NCBI GenBank assembly: GCA_023150945.1
Contig: JAKLJX010000007.1
Location: 124,001 to 188,000, forward strand
Reading direction: 5' to 3'
Origin: a bacterium
GTDB taxonomy: Bacteria > Zhuqueibacterota > Zhuqueibacteria > Zhuqueibacterales > Zhuqueibacteraceae
DNA length: 64,000 bases
The notes below the pieces were generated by a model that was not told the origin of the DNA, did not search any database, and saw nothing but the letters and a program-made list of their open reading frames with translations. The translations under genes were made by a program, and so were the position numbers. Of this stretch, positions 54,097 through 64,000 are shown piece after piece (position 1 is the stretch's first letter; every line of letters starts with the position of its first letter).

Positions 54097-54300
54097 ATGC
54101 CGCGTGGCCGGGTCAAGTGGTTCAACGAGAACAAGGGGTATGGCTTCATCGAGCAGCTCGATGGGGGCGAAGACGTGTTCGTGCATTTTTCTGTGATTCA
54201 AATGGAAGGCTTCCGGACGCTGCCGCAAGGGGCGGAGGTCGAATTCGAATGTGTGCCGGGTGAAAAGGGATTGCAGGCTACCAAAGTCATCAAGCTGTGA
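54097..54300 (+). CDS. csp: Cold-shock domain protein
   Basis: A 67-residue CspA-like single-strand nucleic acid chaperone. RNP1 (KGYGFIE) and RNP2 (DVFVHF) motifs are intact after [17 protein letters not shown] at 54097 gives the family's usual length and is preceded by GGAGG; an ATG at 54079 would add six residues and contain that site. Strong promoter upstream. The lysine-tailed gene starts 68 bases downstream and may be cotranscribed. Confidence 0.95.
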   Translation: MPRGRVKWFNENKGYGFIEQLDGGEDVFVHFSVIQMEGFRTLPQGAEVEFECVPGEKGLQATKVIKL

Positions 54301-54368
54301 CCGGGGCGCACCGAACCAGTGCCGAGTTACCGCCTGCCCGGCGGGCCTGATCACGCTGAGGAGTGAAT

Positions 54369-54881
54369 GTGAAGTTTGATGCCAAAGCCATCCAGAAGAT
54401 TGCCGAAGCGTTGCAGACGGAGACCAAGCAGCGTGGCAACAACTTTCGCATGGTGCTCGACCATCCCGAATCAGGACGGCGGCTCTCGCTGGAAATTTAT
54501 CCGGACATCGCCATCGGCAGAAACAAGGGCAGCTTGATCTCGGTCTACACCGCGTCGAGCCATCTCCAGCTTCATTTCTGCACCGGCTACGTCGTCAGCG
54601 AGTCCCTGGGTGAGGTCACCTTTGTCGCGGAAAACAAGGGCAAAGTGTGCGGCTTGATCATCGAGAAGGAAGCCGGTTGCTCGTTGTTCGCCAATGTGGA
54701 TGCCAGAGTGTTGTCAGGCGATTTCACCACGCTCGGCCCGGAAGTGATGCTCTCCGGCATCGCGCTCTCGCTCACCGAAAACATTCTACCCAAGCCCAAG
54801 AAAGCCCAACGGCCGAAAAAGACCGCGAGAAAAGCGGCCAAGTCATCCCGGCAAAAGGCCGCGCCGCGCCGGCGGAAATAA
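54369..54881 (+). CDS. Unknown protein with basic lysine/arginine tail
   Basis: About 170 residues. The main part is an alpha/beta domain (KFDAKAIQKIAEALQ, RRLSLEIYPDIAIGRN, VYTASSHLQLHFCTGYVVSE) of no recognised family. The last ~35 residues are an almost pure K/R/A/P tail, typical of nucleic-acid-binding or histone-like tails. GTG at 54369 is preferred because GAGGAG lies five bases upstream; GTG at 54363 is too close. Sits between the cold-shock gene and the Xer recombinase. Confidence 0.65.
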   Translation: MKFDAKAIQKIAEALQTETKQRGNNFRMVLDHPESGRRLSLEIYPDIAIGRNKGSLISVYTASSHLQLHFCTGYVVSESLGEVTFVAENKGKVCGLIIEKEAGCSLFANVDARVLSGDFTTLGPEVMLSGIALSLTENILPKPKKAQRPKKTARKAAKSSRQKAAPRRRK

Positions 54882-54956
54882 CCGAAAGCGTTCCGCAGAG
54901 ATGTGCAGCTTGCTCTCGGTGCATGAACTTCTTCTGCCCCAACCAGATAATCGGCA

Positions 54957-55880
54957 TTGAACACAGCGCTGGGAAATTACCTCTCTGAATTTCTCGACTA
55001 CCTGCGCGCCGAGAAACACCTCGCCCACAATACGGTCATCTCCTACGGTTTTGATTTACGCCGCTATACGGCGTTCCTCGCCGGCCGCGGCCTCACCACC
55101 CCCGACCAGGTCACCGTCACCGACATCCGCGCACTGCTCACCGAGCTGACGCAATTGGGGCTTGCCACCACCAGCATCGGCCGGCAGCTTGCCGCCATTC
55201 GCATGTTTCATCGCTATCTCGTCGGCGAGAAATACTGCAATCACGATCCGGCGGAGCCAATCGCGCTGCCGCGCCAAAGCCAAAAGATTCCCCGGGTGCT
55301 GGACATCTCCGATATCGAACAATTGCTGCAGCAGCCGGAGGTCAGTACGGTGCTGGGCGTGCGCGATCGCGCCCTGCTGGAGTTTCTCTATGCCACCGGC
55401 GCGCGCGTTTCGGAGGCCATCGAATTGGGAATGGATGATCTCTTCCTGCCGCAGCGCCTGGTGCGCATCTTCGGCAAAGGGCAGAAGGAACGGCTGGTGC
55501 CCATCGGCGAAGTCGCGGTCAGGTGGCTGCAGGAGTATTTCACGCACGCCCGGCCGCGGCTGATTCGGCGGCGCGCGCAGGACAAGGTCTTTGTCAACGC
55601 GCGCGGCGGCAAGCTCTCGCGCATGGGCGTGTGGAAAATTCTGCGCGGCCATTTGCAGGCAGCCGGCATCACCAAACCCGCCTCGCCGCACACCATTCGC
55701 CATTCGTTCGCCACCCACTTGCTGGAAGGCGGCGCGGATTTGCGCGCGGTGCAGGAAATGCTCGGTCATGCCGATTTGGCCACCACTCAGATCTACACCC
55801 ATCTCGATCGCGCGTACTTGAAGGAAGTTCATCGCCAGTTTCATCCGCGCGAACGCCATTTTGATGCTACAGGTAAATAA
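54957..55880 (+). CDS. xerD: Tyrosine recombinase XerC/XerD
   Basis: A 307-residue site-specific recombinase for chromosome dimer resolution or a related role. SAM-like N-terminal core-binding domain (1-100). Catalytic residues R150 (TGARVSE), K174, H245 and R248 (HTIRHSFATHLLEGG), H271 (LGHADL) and nucleophile Y280 (TTQIYTHL) are all present. Start is TTG at 54957; no nearby ATG fits. No integrase-type attachment site or mobile genes around it, so the housekeeping role is most likely; XerC versus XerD cannot be separated here. Confidence 0.9.
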   Translation: MNTALGNYLSEFLDYLRAEKHLAHNTVISYGFDLRRYTAFLAGRGLTTPDQVTVTDIRALLTELTQLGLATTSIGRQLAAIRMFHRYLVGEKYCNHDPAEPIALPRQSQKIPRVLDISDIEQLLQQPEVSTVLGVRDRALLEFLYATGARVSEAIELGMDDLFLPQRLVRIFGKGQKERLVPIGEVAVRWLQEYFTHARPRLIRRRAQDKVFVNARGGKLSRMGVWKILRGHLQAAGITKPASPHTIRHSFATHLLEGGADLRAVQEMLGHADLATTQIYTHLDRAYLKEVHRQFHPRERHFDATGK

Positions 55881-56076
55881 TTCGTCTCAATCTGAAAATG
55901 CTCCAATCTCGGCTGAATCCGGGTTTCCAGTACTTCGAGCAACGTGGAAACTCCGAGGTCTTTGATGCCACGGCCATGCCGTGACAGGAACACTCTTGTC
56001 AAATCGCGCAAATCACGCCCAACTCGCACGCCCAAGCCTGCGGGCATGTCAGGCTCATTCGCACAAGGAAATTGCC

Positions 56077-57627
<1,551 letters not shown>

Positions 57628-58166
57628 CCGGCCCGATGGCTCAGGCCTTTGTCAAGCATCGTGCAGTGAATGACGAGTATCCAGCCTGGACGCGCCGGAA
57701 CCTGAAAAGGGGAAACTCACGCAGAGTCGCCAAACTGCCTGGCCAGCGTCTGCCCGGAATCATTATCGCCCGGGCGTTTCGTCATGAATAAGAACGCGTT
57801 TTGTTCGACCCGTGCACGCTTCCGGGCCGAGCGTCCGGGTGGTTTCTTCATTTCTGAACAGGCACGAGCGATTCTGTGCGGAACCTTTGCGGCTCTGCCG
57901 TGCCACAGGCACCAAGGCAAATCGGATTTGGCATTTCATCGATGAGCCTAAGATGCCACCCCTGTCTGCCGCAAGCGGACGCGGGCGTCATGCTTGCTGC
58001 GTGAGTAAGATGACACTGGCCTCGATAATTTGCCCTTGAGTCTGAACGAATGTTTTCGTACTCTCCGGCGTCGAGGCCGGGCCGGTTACCAATACCGATG
58101 GCCTTCGTGAATGGTTATGACGAATTGTGACGATGACAACGATGCCTTCCAGCACGACGCAGCCCC
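57628..58166. other. Intergenic region, no gene recognised
   Basis: A 539-base gap. Frames are short and without family character. A GACGAGTATCCAGC phrase near 57672 resembles a segment near 48985 and may be a dispersed-repeat fragment. No clear promoter or RNA gene found. Confidence 0.4.
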
Positions 58167-59015
58167 ATGAGCCGACGCACTGAGACTCCCTTCTGGAATC
58201 CGGACACCCTGCAATCCCTGCTGCCGACGCGAATCGTCGGCCGCCAACTGATCGTTTTCAACCGCATCACTTCCACCAATGATTTTCTCAAGCGTGCGGC
58301 ACGGCGCGGCGCGGCCACCGGCAGTGTGGTGTTGGCGGATGAACAAACCGCGGGCCGCGGCCGCCTGCAGCGGCCCTGGCAATCGCCGGCCGGCAAGGGC
58401 TTGTGGTTCTCCGTGTTGTTGCGGCCGCAGCTTGCGCCCGAAAAACTCGGCATGATTTCACTGGCGATTGCAGCGGTGGTGGCGGAAGTGTTTTCGAAGT
58501 TTTGCCGGCAGGAATTTCAAGTGAAATGGCCGAACGACGTGTTGTTTGAAAGCCGGAAAGTGTGCGGCATCCTGTGTGAAACGCAAATCGTGCAGGATGA
58601 AATCGAGGCGATCATTGCCGGCATCGGCGTGAACGTGTCGCAACAGCCGCAGGAATTTCCCGGCGAGCTGCGCGACCGCGCCACTTCGCTGGAACAGATT
58701 TGCGGACATCCGGTCGATCGCCAGCATCTGTTGCTCGAGCTGCTGGCCGCGCTGGAGAAAAACCTGTTCGGCAATCTGCGCAGCAAACTGGTGCTGCTCA
58801 AAGCCGCGTGGTGCAGCCGCTGCCGCGATTTCGGCCAGCACCTGACCGTGACGCAGGCACCGATGGACAAGCTCAAACGCATCACCACCGGTGTGTTCGA
58901 AGGCATTGGCGACAGCGGTGAGTTGATCCTGCGGCTTTCCAACGGCACCCTGCAATTCTTCTCGGCCGGCGAGATCACCCTGGCGCGCGAAGGCTGGTCG
59001 CCTTCCAGCCCCTGA
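58167..59015 (+). CDS. birA: Biotin-[acetyl-CoA-carboxylase] ligase
   Basis: Attaches biotin to carboxyl carrier protein. The 282-residue product has the substrate motif ADEQTAGRGRLQRPWQSPAG, the KWPNDVLFESRKVCGILCET catalytic core and the C-terminal SH3-like domain (TGVFEGIGDSGELILRLSNG). The N-terminus is too short for a DNA-binding domain, so this is a group I ligase without repressor function. It precedes coaX by 59 bases, a common pairing. Confidence 0.94.
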   Translation: MSRRTETPFWNPDTLQSLLPTRIVGRQLIVFNRITSTNDFLKRAARRGAATGSVVLADEQTAGRGRLQRPWQSPAGKGLWFSVLLRPQLAPEKLGMISLAIAAVVAEVFSKFCRQEFQVKWPNDVLFESRKVCGILCETQIVQDEIEAIIAGIGVNVSQQPQEFPGELRDRATSLEQICGHPVDRQHLLLELLAALEKNLFGNLRSKLVLLKAAWCSRCRDFGQHLTVTQAPMDKLKRITTGVFEGIGDSGELILRLSNGTLQFFSAGEITLAREGWSPSSP

Positions 59016-59074
59016 GGCTCTCCCACCCCACCGCCGGCCCGCTGCGCCGGCAACACCCAGAAAGAACCCCCGGC

Positions 59075-59845
59075 ATGCTTCTCGTCATTGACATCGGCAA
59101 CACCAACATCACGCTCGGCCTGCTCGAACAACACCGCCTCGCGGCAAGCTGGCGGCTGCACAGCAAGAACGCCCACACCAGCGACGAAGTCTGGATCATG
59201 CTGAAGCTGCTGCTGGAATCGGAGGGCTTTGGCCTCGCGCAAATCCGGGGCTGTGCGCTCAGTTCGGTGGTGCCGCATCTCACGCCGGTTTTCGAACGCA
59301 TGATACAGCAGCGGCTCAACGTTCCCTCCGTAAACGTCACTTCGGATTTGGACACCGGCATCAAAATCCTGTACGAGAATCCACAGCAAGTGGGCGCCGA
59401 TCGCATTTGCAACGCGGTGGCGGGTTATGCCAAATTCGGCGGGCCGTTGGTGGTGGTGGATTTCGGCACGGCCACGACCTTCGACGTCGTGACCCGCAAC
59501 GCGGAGTATCTCGGCGGCATCATCGCGCCGGGGCCGGAGACCACGGCAACTGTTTTACATCACGTGTCGGCCAAACTGCCGCGCGTGGAATTGGAATTTC
59601 CGCCAAGTGTGATTGGCCGTACCACAGAAACGAGTATTCAGGCGGGCTTGATGTTCGGCGGGGTGGAGTTGATCGACGGCCTCAATCGCCGCATCAAACG
59701 CGAACTGGGCGAGGACACGCACATTATCGCCACGGGCGGACTGGCGAATGTGTTCCTACCTTACCTTGACACCGTTGAGCGCGTCGAGCCGGATTTGACA
59801 CTGGAGGGTTTGGGAATTATTTTCGCGCGCTGTGCCCCGCGCTGA
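59075..59845 (+). CDS. coaX: Type III pantothenate kinase
   Basis: First step of coenzyme A synthesis. The 256-residue ASKHA-fold kinase starts MLLVIDIGNTNITLGLLEQH with the phosphate loop. Further landmarks are GADRICNAVAGYAKFGGPLV, DFGTATTFDVV and IIATGGLANVF. It follows birA and converges on the unknown gene at 59947. Confidence 0.95.
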   Translation: MLLVIDIGNTNITLGLLEQHRLAASWRLHSKNAHTSDEVWIMLKLLLESEGFGLAQIRGCALSSVVPHLTPVFERMIQQRLNVPSVNVTSDLDTGIKILYENPQQVGADRICNAVAGYAKFGGPLVVVDFGTATTFDVVTRNAEYLGGIIAPGPETTATVLHHVSAKLPRVELEFPPSVIGRTTETSIQAGLMFGGVELIDGLNRRIKRELGEDTHIIATGGLANVFLPYLDTVERVEPDLTLEGLGIIFARCAPR

Positions 59846-59946
59846 AATTTCAGAGACCCGCGTTTTCACAACACCCTTCATTATCTCCCTGAATCATCCT
59901 CCTTTTTTGCGTCGCTCGACTCTAGCAGACACGGGCGCAACTCCAT

Positions 59947-60417
59947 TCAAACAAACGGGCCTTTTCTCGTGCCAATATCATCTGACAGGCTCGCGCGCAG
60001 CAATGTTCCTCGTCCGTGCAGCGCGTGAATCAATTCCTTTGCCAGCGGCGCGTCCGTTGCTTCCTGCAGGCTGGAATCGTCGATGATCGCCTGCATCTCT
60101 TGTTTGAAGGCGAAGTAAGGCTCGCGGCTCGCGCGAGATAAGAAGATGCCGCCGGCATCGAAATACCAATCCCGCATCGCTTCCGAGGTTTGTTTTACAG
60201 TTTGATGGGTAAGCGGCCTTTCGGCTGAATAGCGCGCCAGCGGCTTCATGATTTTCCACAATTTTTGATAGGCCTCCAACCGGCTTTTCCGCAGTTCCTT
60301 GTCATATTCAACGGTCAACTCCAGCCGTGCTTTCGATAGCGTGACAAAGTAGGTAATCACCGCGGTGATGGCGCCGGAGATCAAGCCGCTCAACAACGAT
60401 AAGAATGCTTCGTTCAT
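59947..60417 (-). CDS. Membrane-anchored helical protein of unknown function
   Basis: A 156-residue protein with one N-terminal transmembrane helix (about 5-26) and a helical soluble domain (EYDKELRKSRLEAYQKLWKI; PYFAFKQEMQAIIDDSSLQE). This layout, with a short anchor and YxxLWK-type helix, recurs in many uncharacterised bacterial proteins. No catalytic residues seen. It starts 10 bases after the PorV-like gene and is probably cotranscribed with it. Confidence 0.65.
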   Translation of the reverse strand: MNEAFLSLLSGLISGAITAVITYFVTLSKARLELTVEYDKELRKSRLEAYQKLWKIMKPLARYSAERPLTHQTVKQTSEAMRDWYFDAGGIFLSRASREPYFAFKQEMQAIIDDSSLQEATDAPLAKELIHALHGRGTLLRASLSDDIGTRKGPFV

Positions 60418-60427
60418 CGCATTCTCC

Positions 60428-61687
60428 TCAGAAAAGGCGAATCCTCACCCCATGAAAATCCGTGCCTGAAAGCGGATGCCAACCGGTGACGTCATATCTC
60501 CCATAATCATAGCACAACTCGATATGTTCCGTAATCAGCCGAATGAAGTAGGAACTTTGCGGGGAGGGCTCCAAAATCACATTGAGCAGGCCATAAGAAC
60601 TTATGCTCGCGCCGAAGGTGTTGTATTCGACGCGGCCAAGCGGATCTTGGTAATGACCATAACGAAGAAATATAAACTCATTGGCGCCGAGTTCCCAGCC
60701 GGCCTTGGTGATGATTTTGGCATTTTCCTGCCGCAGGATCACATTCTTGAAGAAGTCGATGTCGCCCAGGAAATGGGCATACGTGACGCTGTGGCGATCA
60801 ACCCTGCGCACGAGCAACTGTTCAGCCTCATACTGATGTTCGAGAGAGACGAGACGCCACGGGCGACCGTGGCGAGTGCTAGTAAGCCCGGCGTTCAGGC
60901 TCAATCCCACTCTCGCGGTGCGCGGCAGTGGATCCGCTTGCGCGGCGTCAATGTAGCTGATGGCATCCCCGATATTGCTTTTCGAATATCCCAAGCCCAC
61001 GCCGAAGACCGGGCGCACTCCCGGGCGAAGCTCCAGTGTCTTGCCGGTGAGACGCGCAATGATTTCCTCGCCGGGGGCATACAAAACCACGCCGAAATCA
61101 TGCGCTTTGATACTTGTCGAGGCAGGATAAACCAAATTTATGGCGGGGCCTAGTTCCGACTCAATACTTTTGAAACTCCACCCGAATCCGGCTTTGATCC
61201 AATAATCGAAGCCCAACCCGACGGTCCAGAGCTTGGCCCTTTCAACGGTATGCAACACGGCTATTGGCGTGGGGTCATCAGGGCCGGTAACGACGATTTC
61301 GCCGAGATCAAGATTGACGCGTGTATAGCCAACACCCAGGCTCACGGGAAAGCGATGATCGAGTTTCTTGAGATCATAGCCCGCGATGAACGTCCTGGCG
61401 TCATAGAAAATATCCGGGGCCAAGCCCGCCAACCAGTCGCTTTTGGCGGGAAAAAACTCCGCCATGAAGAAATTTTCATTCGCCCAAACGCCCAGTCGCG
61501 CAGGATTGAAGGCAATGCCAAGAGCATCGTTTTTCGCGGAGGAGACCGACGCGCCTCCCATACCGTTGGCGCGCAGGGAAGGCTGAATGAGTAAGAATGT
61601 TGCAGCAGCAGAACCCGGCCCCTGCGCCCAGGCCGCGGACATAAGGCTCAACATCAGCAGCACGGACAGCAATCTGATCGTTTTCAT
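60428..61687 (-). CDS. PorV/UPF0164-like outer membrane beta-barrel protein
   Basis: A 419-residue exported protein: signal peptide ending SAAWA, then the family hallmark near residues 38-62 (ANGMGGASVSSAKNDALG, FNPARLGVW). Repeated amphipathic strands follow, ending in a C-terminal phenylalanine (GVRIRLF), as in outer-membrane barrels. PorV-like proteins support secretion or attach C-terminally tagged proteins; the FlgD-tailed proteins at 33.9-41.4 kb could be clients, but that is inference. Confidence 0.8.
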   Translation of the reverse strand: MKTIRLLSVLLMLSLMSAAWAQGPGSAAATFLLIQPSLRANGMGGASVSSAKNDALGIAFNPARLGVWANENFFMAEFFPAKSDWLAGLAPDIFYDARTFIAGYDLKKLDHRFPVSLGVGYTRVNLDLGEIVVTGPDDPTPIAVLHTVERAKLWTVGLGFDYWIKAGFGWSFKSIESELGPAINLVYPASTSIKAHDFGVVLYAPGEEIIARLTGKTLELRPGVRPVFGVGLGYSKSNIGDAISYIDAAQADPLPRTARVGLSLNAGLTSTRHGRPWRLVSLEHQYEAEQLLVRRVDRHSVTYAHFLGDIDFFKNVILRQENAKIITKAGWELGANEFIFLRYGHYQDPLGRVEYNTFGASISSYGLLNVILEPSPQSSYFIRLITEHIELCYDYGRYDVTGWHPLSGTDFHGVRIRLF

Positions 61688-61904
61688 AGGAAACCCCTTG
61701 CACTTGAGTTTTGAATGGGCAATTGATTTGGCACGTGGCAGCGTATCATGTCATCGAACGGCGAATGACACGCGCAAGTTCATTCCAAATCGTCACCACC
61801 AGCAACGCTTTCAACTCAAGGGCTGGGCTGTGGCCACTCGCGGCCGGCATCATTCACAAAAAGCCGAGGCCAGGGAGCGCGACGCTGCCATGCCCACGCT
61901 GCCG
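61688..61904. other. Intergenic region, nothing recognised
   Basis: A 217-base spacer between two minus-strand genes. No clear terminator or promoter found. Confidence 0.4.
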
Positions 61905-63515
61905 TTACACCGAGGCCGGCATCATTGCGCCATTACCGTGCGGAATCAATTCCGGCTTTGCCTTCATCTCTCCGGAAGCGGTTGCCGGCATTGTGCTGGT
62001 TTCCGGTGATTGCCGGAGCGACCGCGGCGCCAACAGCGTCAACTCGCGCTCGGGTCCGGGCAAATACTCCCAACGCTTCAACTCTGCCTGCCAGCCGTGC
62101 GCCGGCAGCCGGCGCAATTCCACAAAAGACTTGCTCAACTCATTGCGCACCACACCGCTCTCTTCTTCAAAAACGGTTGTCCAGGTTCCGGAATTCAGAT
62201 AGATCATGTTTGCCTCCGGCCAAAACTGCTTGTCGGGCTTGTGCGTGTGCCCGCTCACGGTAAGGAAGGAAGCCGTAGCAACACGGCGAGGCAATTCTTT
62301 CGTCATGACAGCGCGCGGACCTTCTTCTTTGCCGCGGGCGTAGCGTTGGTGCAGCAGTTTGCCCCATTGCGCAAAAAGCCAGGGCAGGGCAATCAGCGCA
62401 AGCAGAATCAACAGCCAGCGTTCCGGTCCGCTTTTGGTGAAATACAGCCACAGCGCGACAGCCACTGGAACCAGCACGCGCGCCACCTGCAGGCCGCCCA
62501 AATAGATCAGCCGGCGCGCCGGCGGCTTCGGCCAGAGCAGGAGAATCGCTTTGCACAATTGTGGCAGCAGCTTGATGGCCGTGCCGGTGTGCGCGCGCAG
62601 GAGATAATTCACCACGCGAATGCTGGGCCGCACATTGTCAAGATAAGGCACGACCCTCTCGATGTGATTGACGAAATAGCGATTGAACCAGGAACCGGCC
62701 GGAAGCTGAAGCGCCTGCGTGCGGGCCTCCTGCCAGGCCTCGGGCGTGGCCGTGACCCATTCGTAGCGGTGGCCATGCTCGACGCGGATCGCCTGCCACA
62801 GCTCAACGCCCTGGCCCCAGAACTGCAGCCGCCGGTCGTCCGGAGGAACTTCGAGTTGAAGGCGCAACCAGGCTTGCACCAGTTCCTGGTCGAATTCTTG
62901 ATCATGATTGCCGGTGATGATGATAAGCGGAAAACCGGCCTGCAGCCAGGCTCGCAACGCCGCGAATACCGCGGCGTGACCCTGCCAGGTGAGATGCAGG
63001 CGATAAACCGACTTGAAGTCCTGCGTGTCAAGTCCATAACGCTTCTCCTGCAACACGCTTCTGCCTGCCGCGGTGCACGCGCTCCACCGGCTGCGGCCCA
63101 ACACATGCTTGCGCCAGCACGCAGCGAACGCGTCGAAGTCGGCGAGCATCTGCCCCTTGTCGCGCTGCTTCAAATACGTCGCCGGGATTTCCTGCAAGAG
63201 TTTGCGCCAGGCCTGCAACTCTGCCGGTGATGCCGGCGTGCGCGTGATGCGCAGAAAGTCGATGAAGTCACCATTGAGGATCAGTAGGCACTTCTGCTTG
63301 TTGTTGCGTGCCCGCTCGCGCTTGTGCTGCAGAAACGCGGCGAATTCATCGTCACAGGTGAAATTCTCCAAGCGATCCCAATAGACCGAGCCGGAGGCGC
63401 GGCCTTCACTGAGATGCAGGTCGCTGACCACCAAAACCTGCTGGAGATCGTCCGCGCCGAGATCGCGCGGGACGAGCGGCTGATAGAAAGGTGCCGTCTT
63501 GTGAAACTTCAGCAT
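61905..63515 (-). CDS. Metallophosphoesterase with internal transmembrane insertion
   Basis: A 536-residue calcineurin-type phosphoesterase. Metal-site motifs appear in order: VSDLHLSEG (about 30-38), LILNGDFIDFL, ITGNHDQEF and, much later, VSGHTHKPD. Between the last two lie about 200 extra residues with two transmembrane helices (about 350-390). The protein therefore appears membrane-tethered, with the active site assembled around the insertion. Substrate is unknown. Starts at ATG 63515, 30 bases after the cytochrome-like gene. Confidence 0.85.
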   Translation of the reverse strand: MLKFHKTAPFYQPLVPRDLGADDLQQVLVVSDLHLSEGRASGSVYWDRLENFTCDDEFAAFLQHKRERARNNKQKCLLILNGDFIDFLRITRTPASPAELQAWRKLLQEIPATYLKQRDKGQMLADFDAFAACWRKHVLGRSRWSACTAAGRSVLQEKRYGLDTQDFKSVYRLHLTWQGHAAVFAALRAWLQAGFPLIIITGNHDQEFDQELVQAWLRLQLEVPPDDRRLQFWGQGVELWQAIRVEHGHRYEWVTATPEAWQEARTQALQLPAGSWFNRYFVNHIERVVPYLDNVRPSIRVVNYLLRAHTGTAIKLLPQLCKAILLLWPKPPARRLIYLGGLQVARVLVPVAVALWLYFTKSGPERWLLILLALIALPWLFAQWGKLLHQRYARGKEEGPRAVMTKELPRRVATASFLTVSGHTHKPDKQFWPEANMIYLNSGTWTTVFEEESGVVRNELSKSFVELRRLPAHGWQAELKRWEYLPGPERELTLLAPRSLRQSPETSTMPATASGEMKAKPELIPHGNGAMMPASV

Positions 63516-63545
63516 GATAAAAATCTCCCTGGCGGCTGGTTCGAA

Positions 63546-64000
63546 TCATTCTCCCGGCTTGTCGTCGAGGGCGAGCAGAAAGGCCACCAACGCGGTGACG
63601 GTGTCGCCGCCGGGTTGGTCTTCAATCCAATACTCGTGACCAATGCCCTGCACATTCATGTCTTCCATCGCCACGCGCGCCGGGCTGCCCGGCACCGGAT
63701 AGACTTTCTCTTTGTTCGCCGCAATCACTTTGGCGCGCTCGGATTGCAGGACGACGGCCTGCAGGCTCAATGCGGCATTGGGACGAAAATAGGATTCGGG
63801 ATGCGCTTCGCGATAGGCGAGAATCTGACCGGCGCCGTAAATCTTCTCCACGGGCGCGCGGCGCAGCAGCGCCTGCAAATCATCGCCGGCCGGCGGCATT
63901 TGCGGATCGAGCGCCACCGCCACCCCGCCGTCATGCAGATACGGTGCAGTGCCCCAGAGATAGCGCAGCGTGACGACTTTGTAACCGTACTTCTGTTTGC
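63546..64000 (-). CDS. Di-haem cytochrome c peroxidase-like protein, 3' end only
   Basis: The frame is open to the right edge of the window, so only the C-terminal ~150 residues are seen. The first visible stretch (VVTLRYLWGTAPYLHDGG) matches the C-terminal signature of di-haem peroxidases and related electron-transfer proteins (usually LRGLWATAPYLHNGS). The rest ends VTALVAFLLALDDKPGE, the usual 'ALVAFLLSLDD' end of such proteins. A GTG inside the frame at 63923 is not the real start. The haem-binding CxxCH motifs would lie upstream, outside the window. Family call moderate. Confidence 0.7.
   Translation of the reverse strand, partial: KQKYGYKVVTLRYLWGTAPYLHDGGVAVALDPQMPPAGDDLQALLRRAPVEKIYGAGQILAYREAHPESYFRPNAALSLQAVVLQSERAKVIAANKEKVYPVPGSPARVAMEDMNVQGIGHEYWIEDQPGGDTVTALVAFLLALDDKPGE

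Noticed and set aside
54957-55880. Xer recombinase as the integrase of a mobile element
   Set aside because: No flanking direct repeats, tRNA end or mobile genes; sequence fits the housekeeping Xer type.

Overview
The window is a GC-rich (roughly 60% by eye) bacterial chromosome segment with about 57 protein genes and no rRNA, recognisable tRNA or CRISPR. The gene set points to a Gram-negative bacterium with an outer membrane: MlaE/F/D-type lipid transport, an HtrA protease, a PorV-like barrel, an extended Bat (VWA/TPR/MoxR) operon, and two large secreted proteins with FlgD-like C-terminal modules. This mix fits FCB-group and neighbouring candidate phyla (for example KSB1, Calditrichota or Zixibacteria types). 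That placement is inference; no rRNA is present to test it.

Layout. 1-8.7 kb: tyrS (start codon cut by one base), a PAP2 membrane phosphatase and YlxR on the minus strand, a sigma70-type promoter, a rhomboid protease, a secreted cell-wall amidase, gdhA preceded by a 51-codon small ORF, and a second, zinc-ribbon rhomboid. 8.9-12.6 kb: a GH127-like glycosidase with a URO-D-fold protein, then a small exported protein. 12.8-27.4 kb: one long minus-strand operon. In transcription order it is TPR lipoprotein, a BatD-like protein, MoxR, DUF58, SurA-N-like lipoprotein, a second BatD-like protein, BatA, BatB, BatC, BatD, BatE, an inner-membrane protein and class A PBP.

27.5-33.6 kb: a stress block with dnaK, a DksA/TraR-type protein, htrA, and a single-zinc J-protein. 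Between the J-protein and htrA lies a fluoride riboswitch controlling crcB/fluC and a DUF190 gene. 33.9-41.4 kb: two giant secreted proteins, one a subtilisin-family protease, sharing an internal nucleotide-fold-like module and the C-terminal FlgD-like domain. 42-45.4 kb: a fatty-acid-hydroxylase-family gene followed by mlaE, mlaF and mlaD, closed by a clear terminator. 45.6-46.4 kb: two unknown genes in a less GC-rich patch. 46.4-49.8 kb: dacB-type DD-peptidase, a NUDT22-like Nudix protein and pduL.

49.9-51.8 kb: a low-GC restriction-type cassette with a decayed cytosine-5 methyltransferase, a 78-aa protein and two intact HNH nucleases. 51.9-59.8 kb: Y-family polymerase, DUF1761, cold-shock protein with promoter, a lysine-tailed unknown, Xer recombinase, methylmalonyl-CoA mutase catalytic subunit, birA and coaX. 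59.9-64 kb: an unknown membrane-anchored protein, a PorV-like outer-membrane protein, a metallophosphoesterase with a transmembrane insertion, and the 3' end of a di-haem peroxidase-like gene running off the window.

The main biological themes are envelope construction and quality control, fluoride resistance, protein export, and one degraded foreign restriction module.
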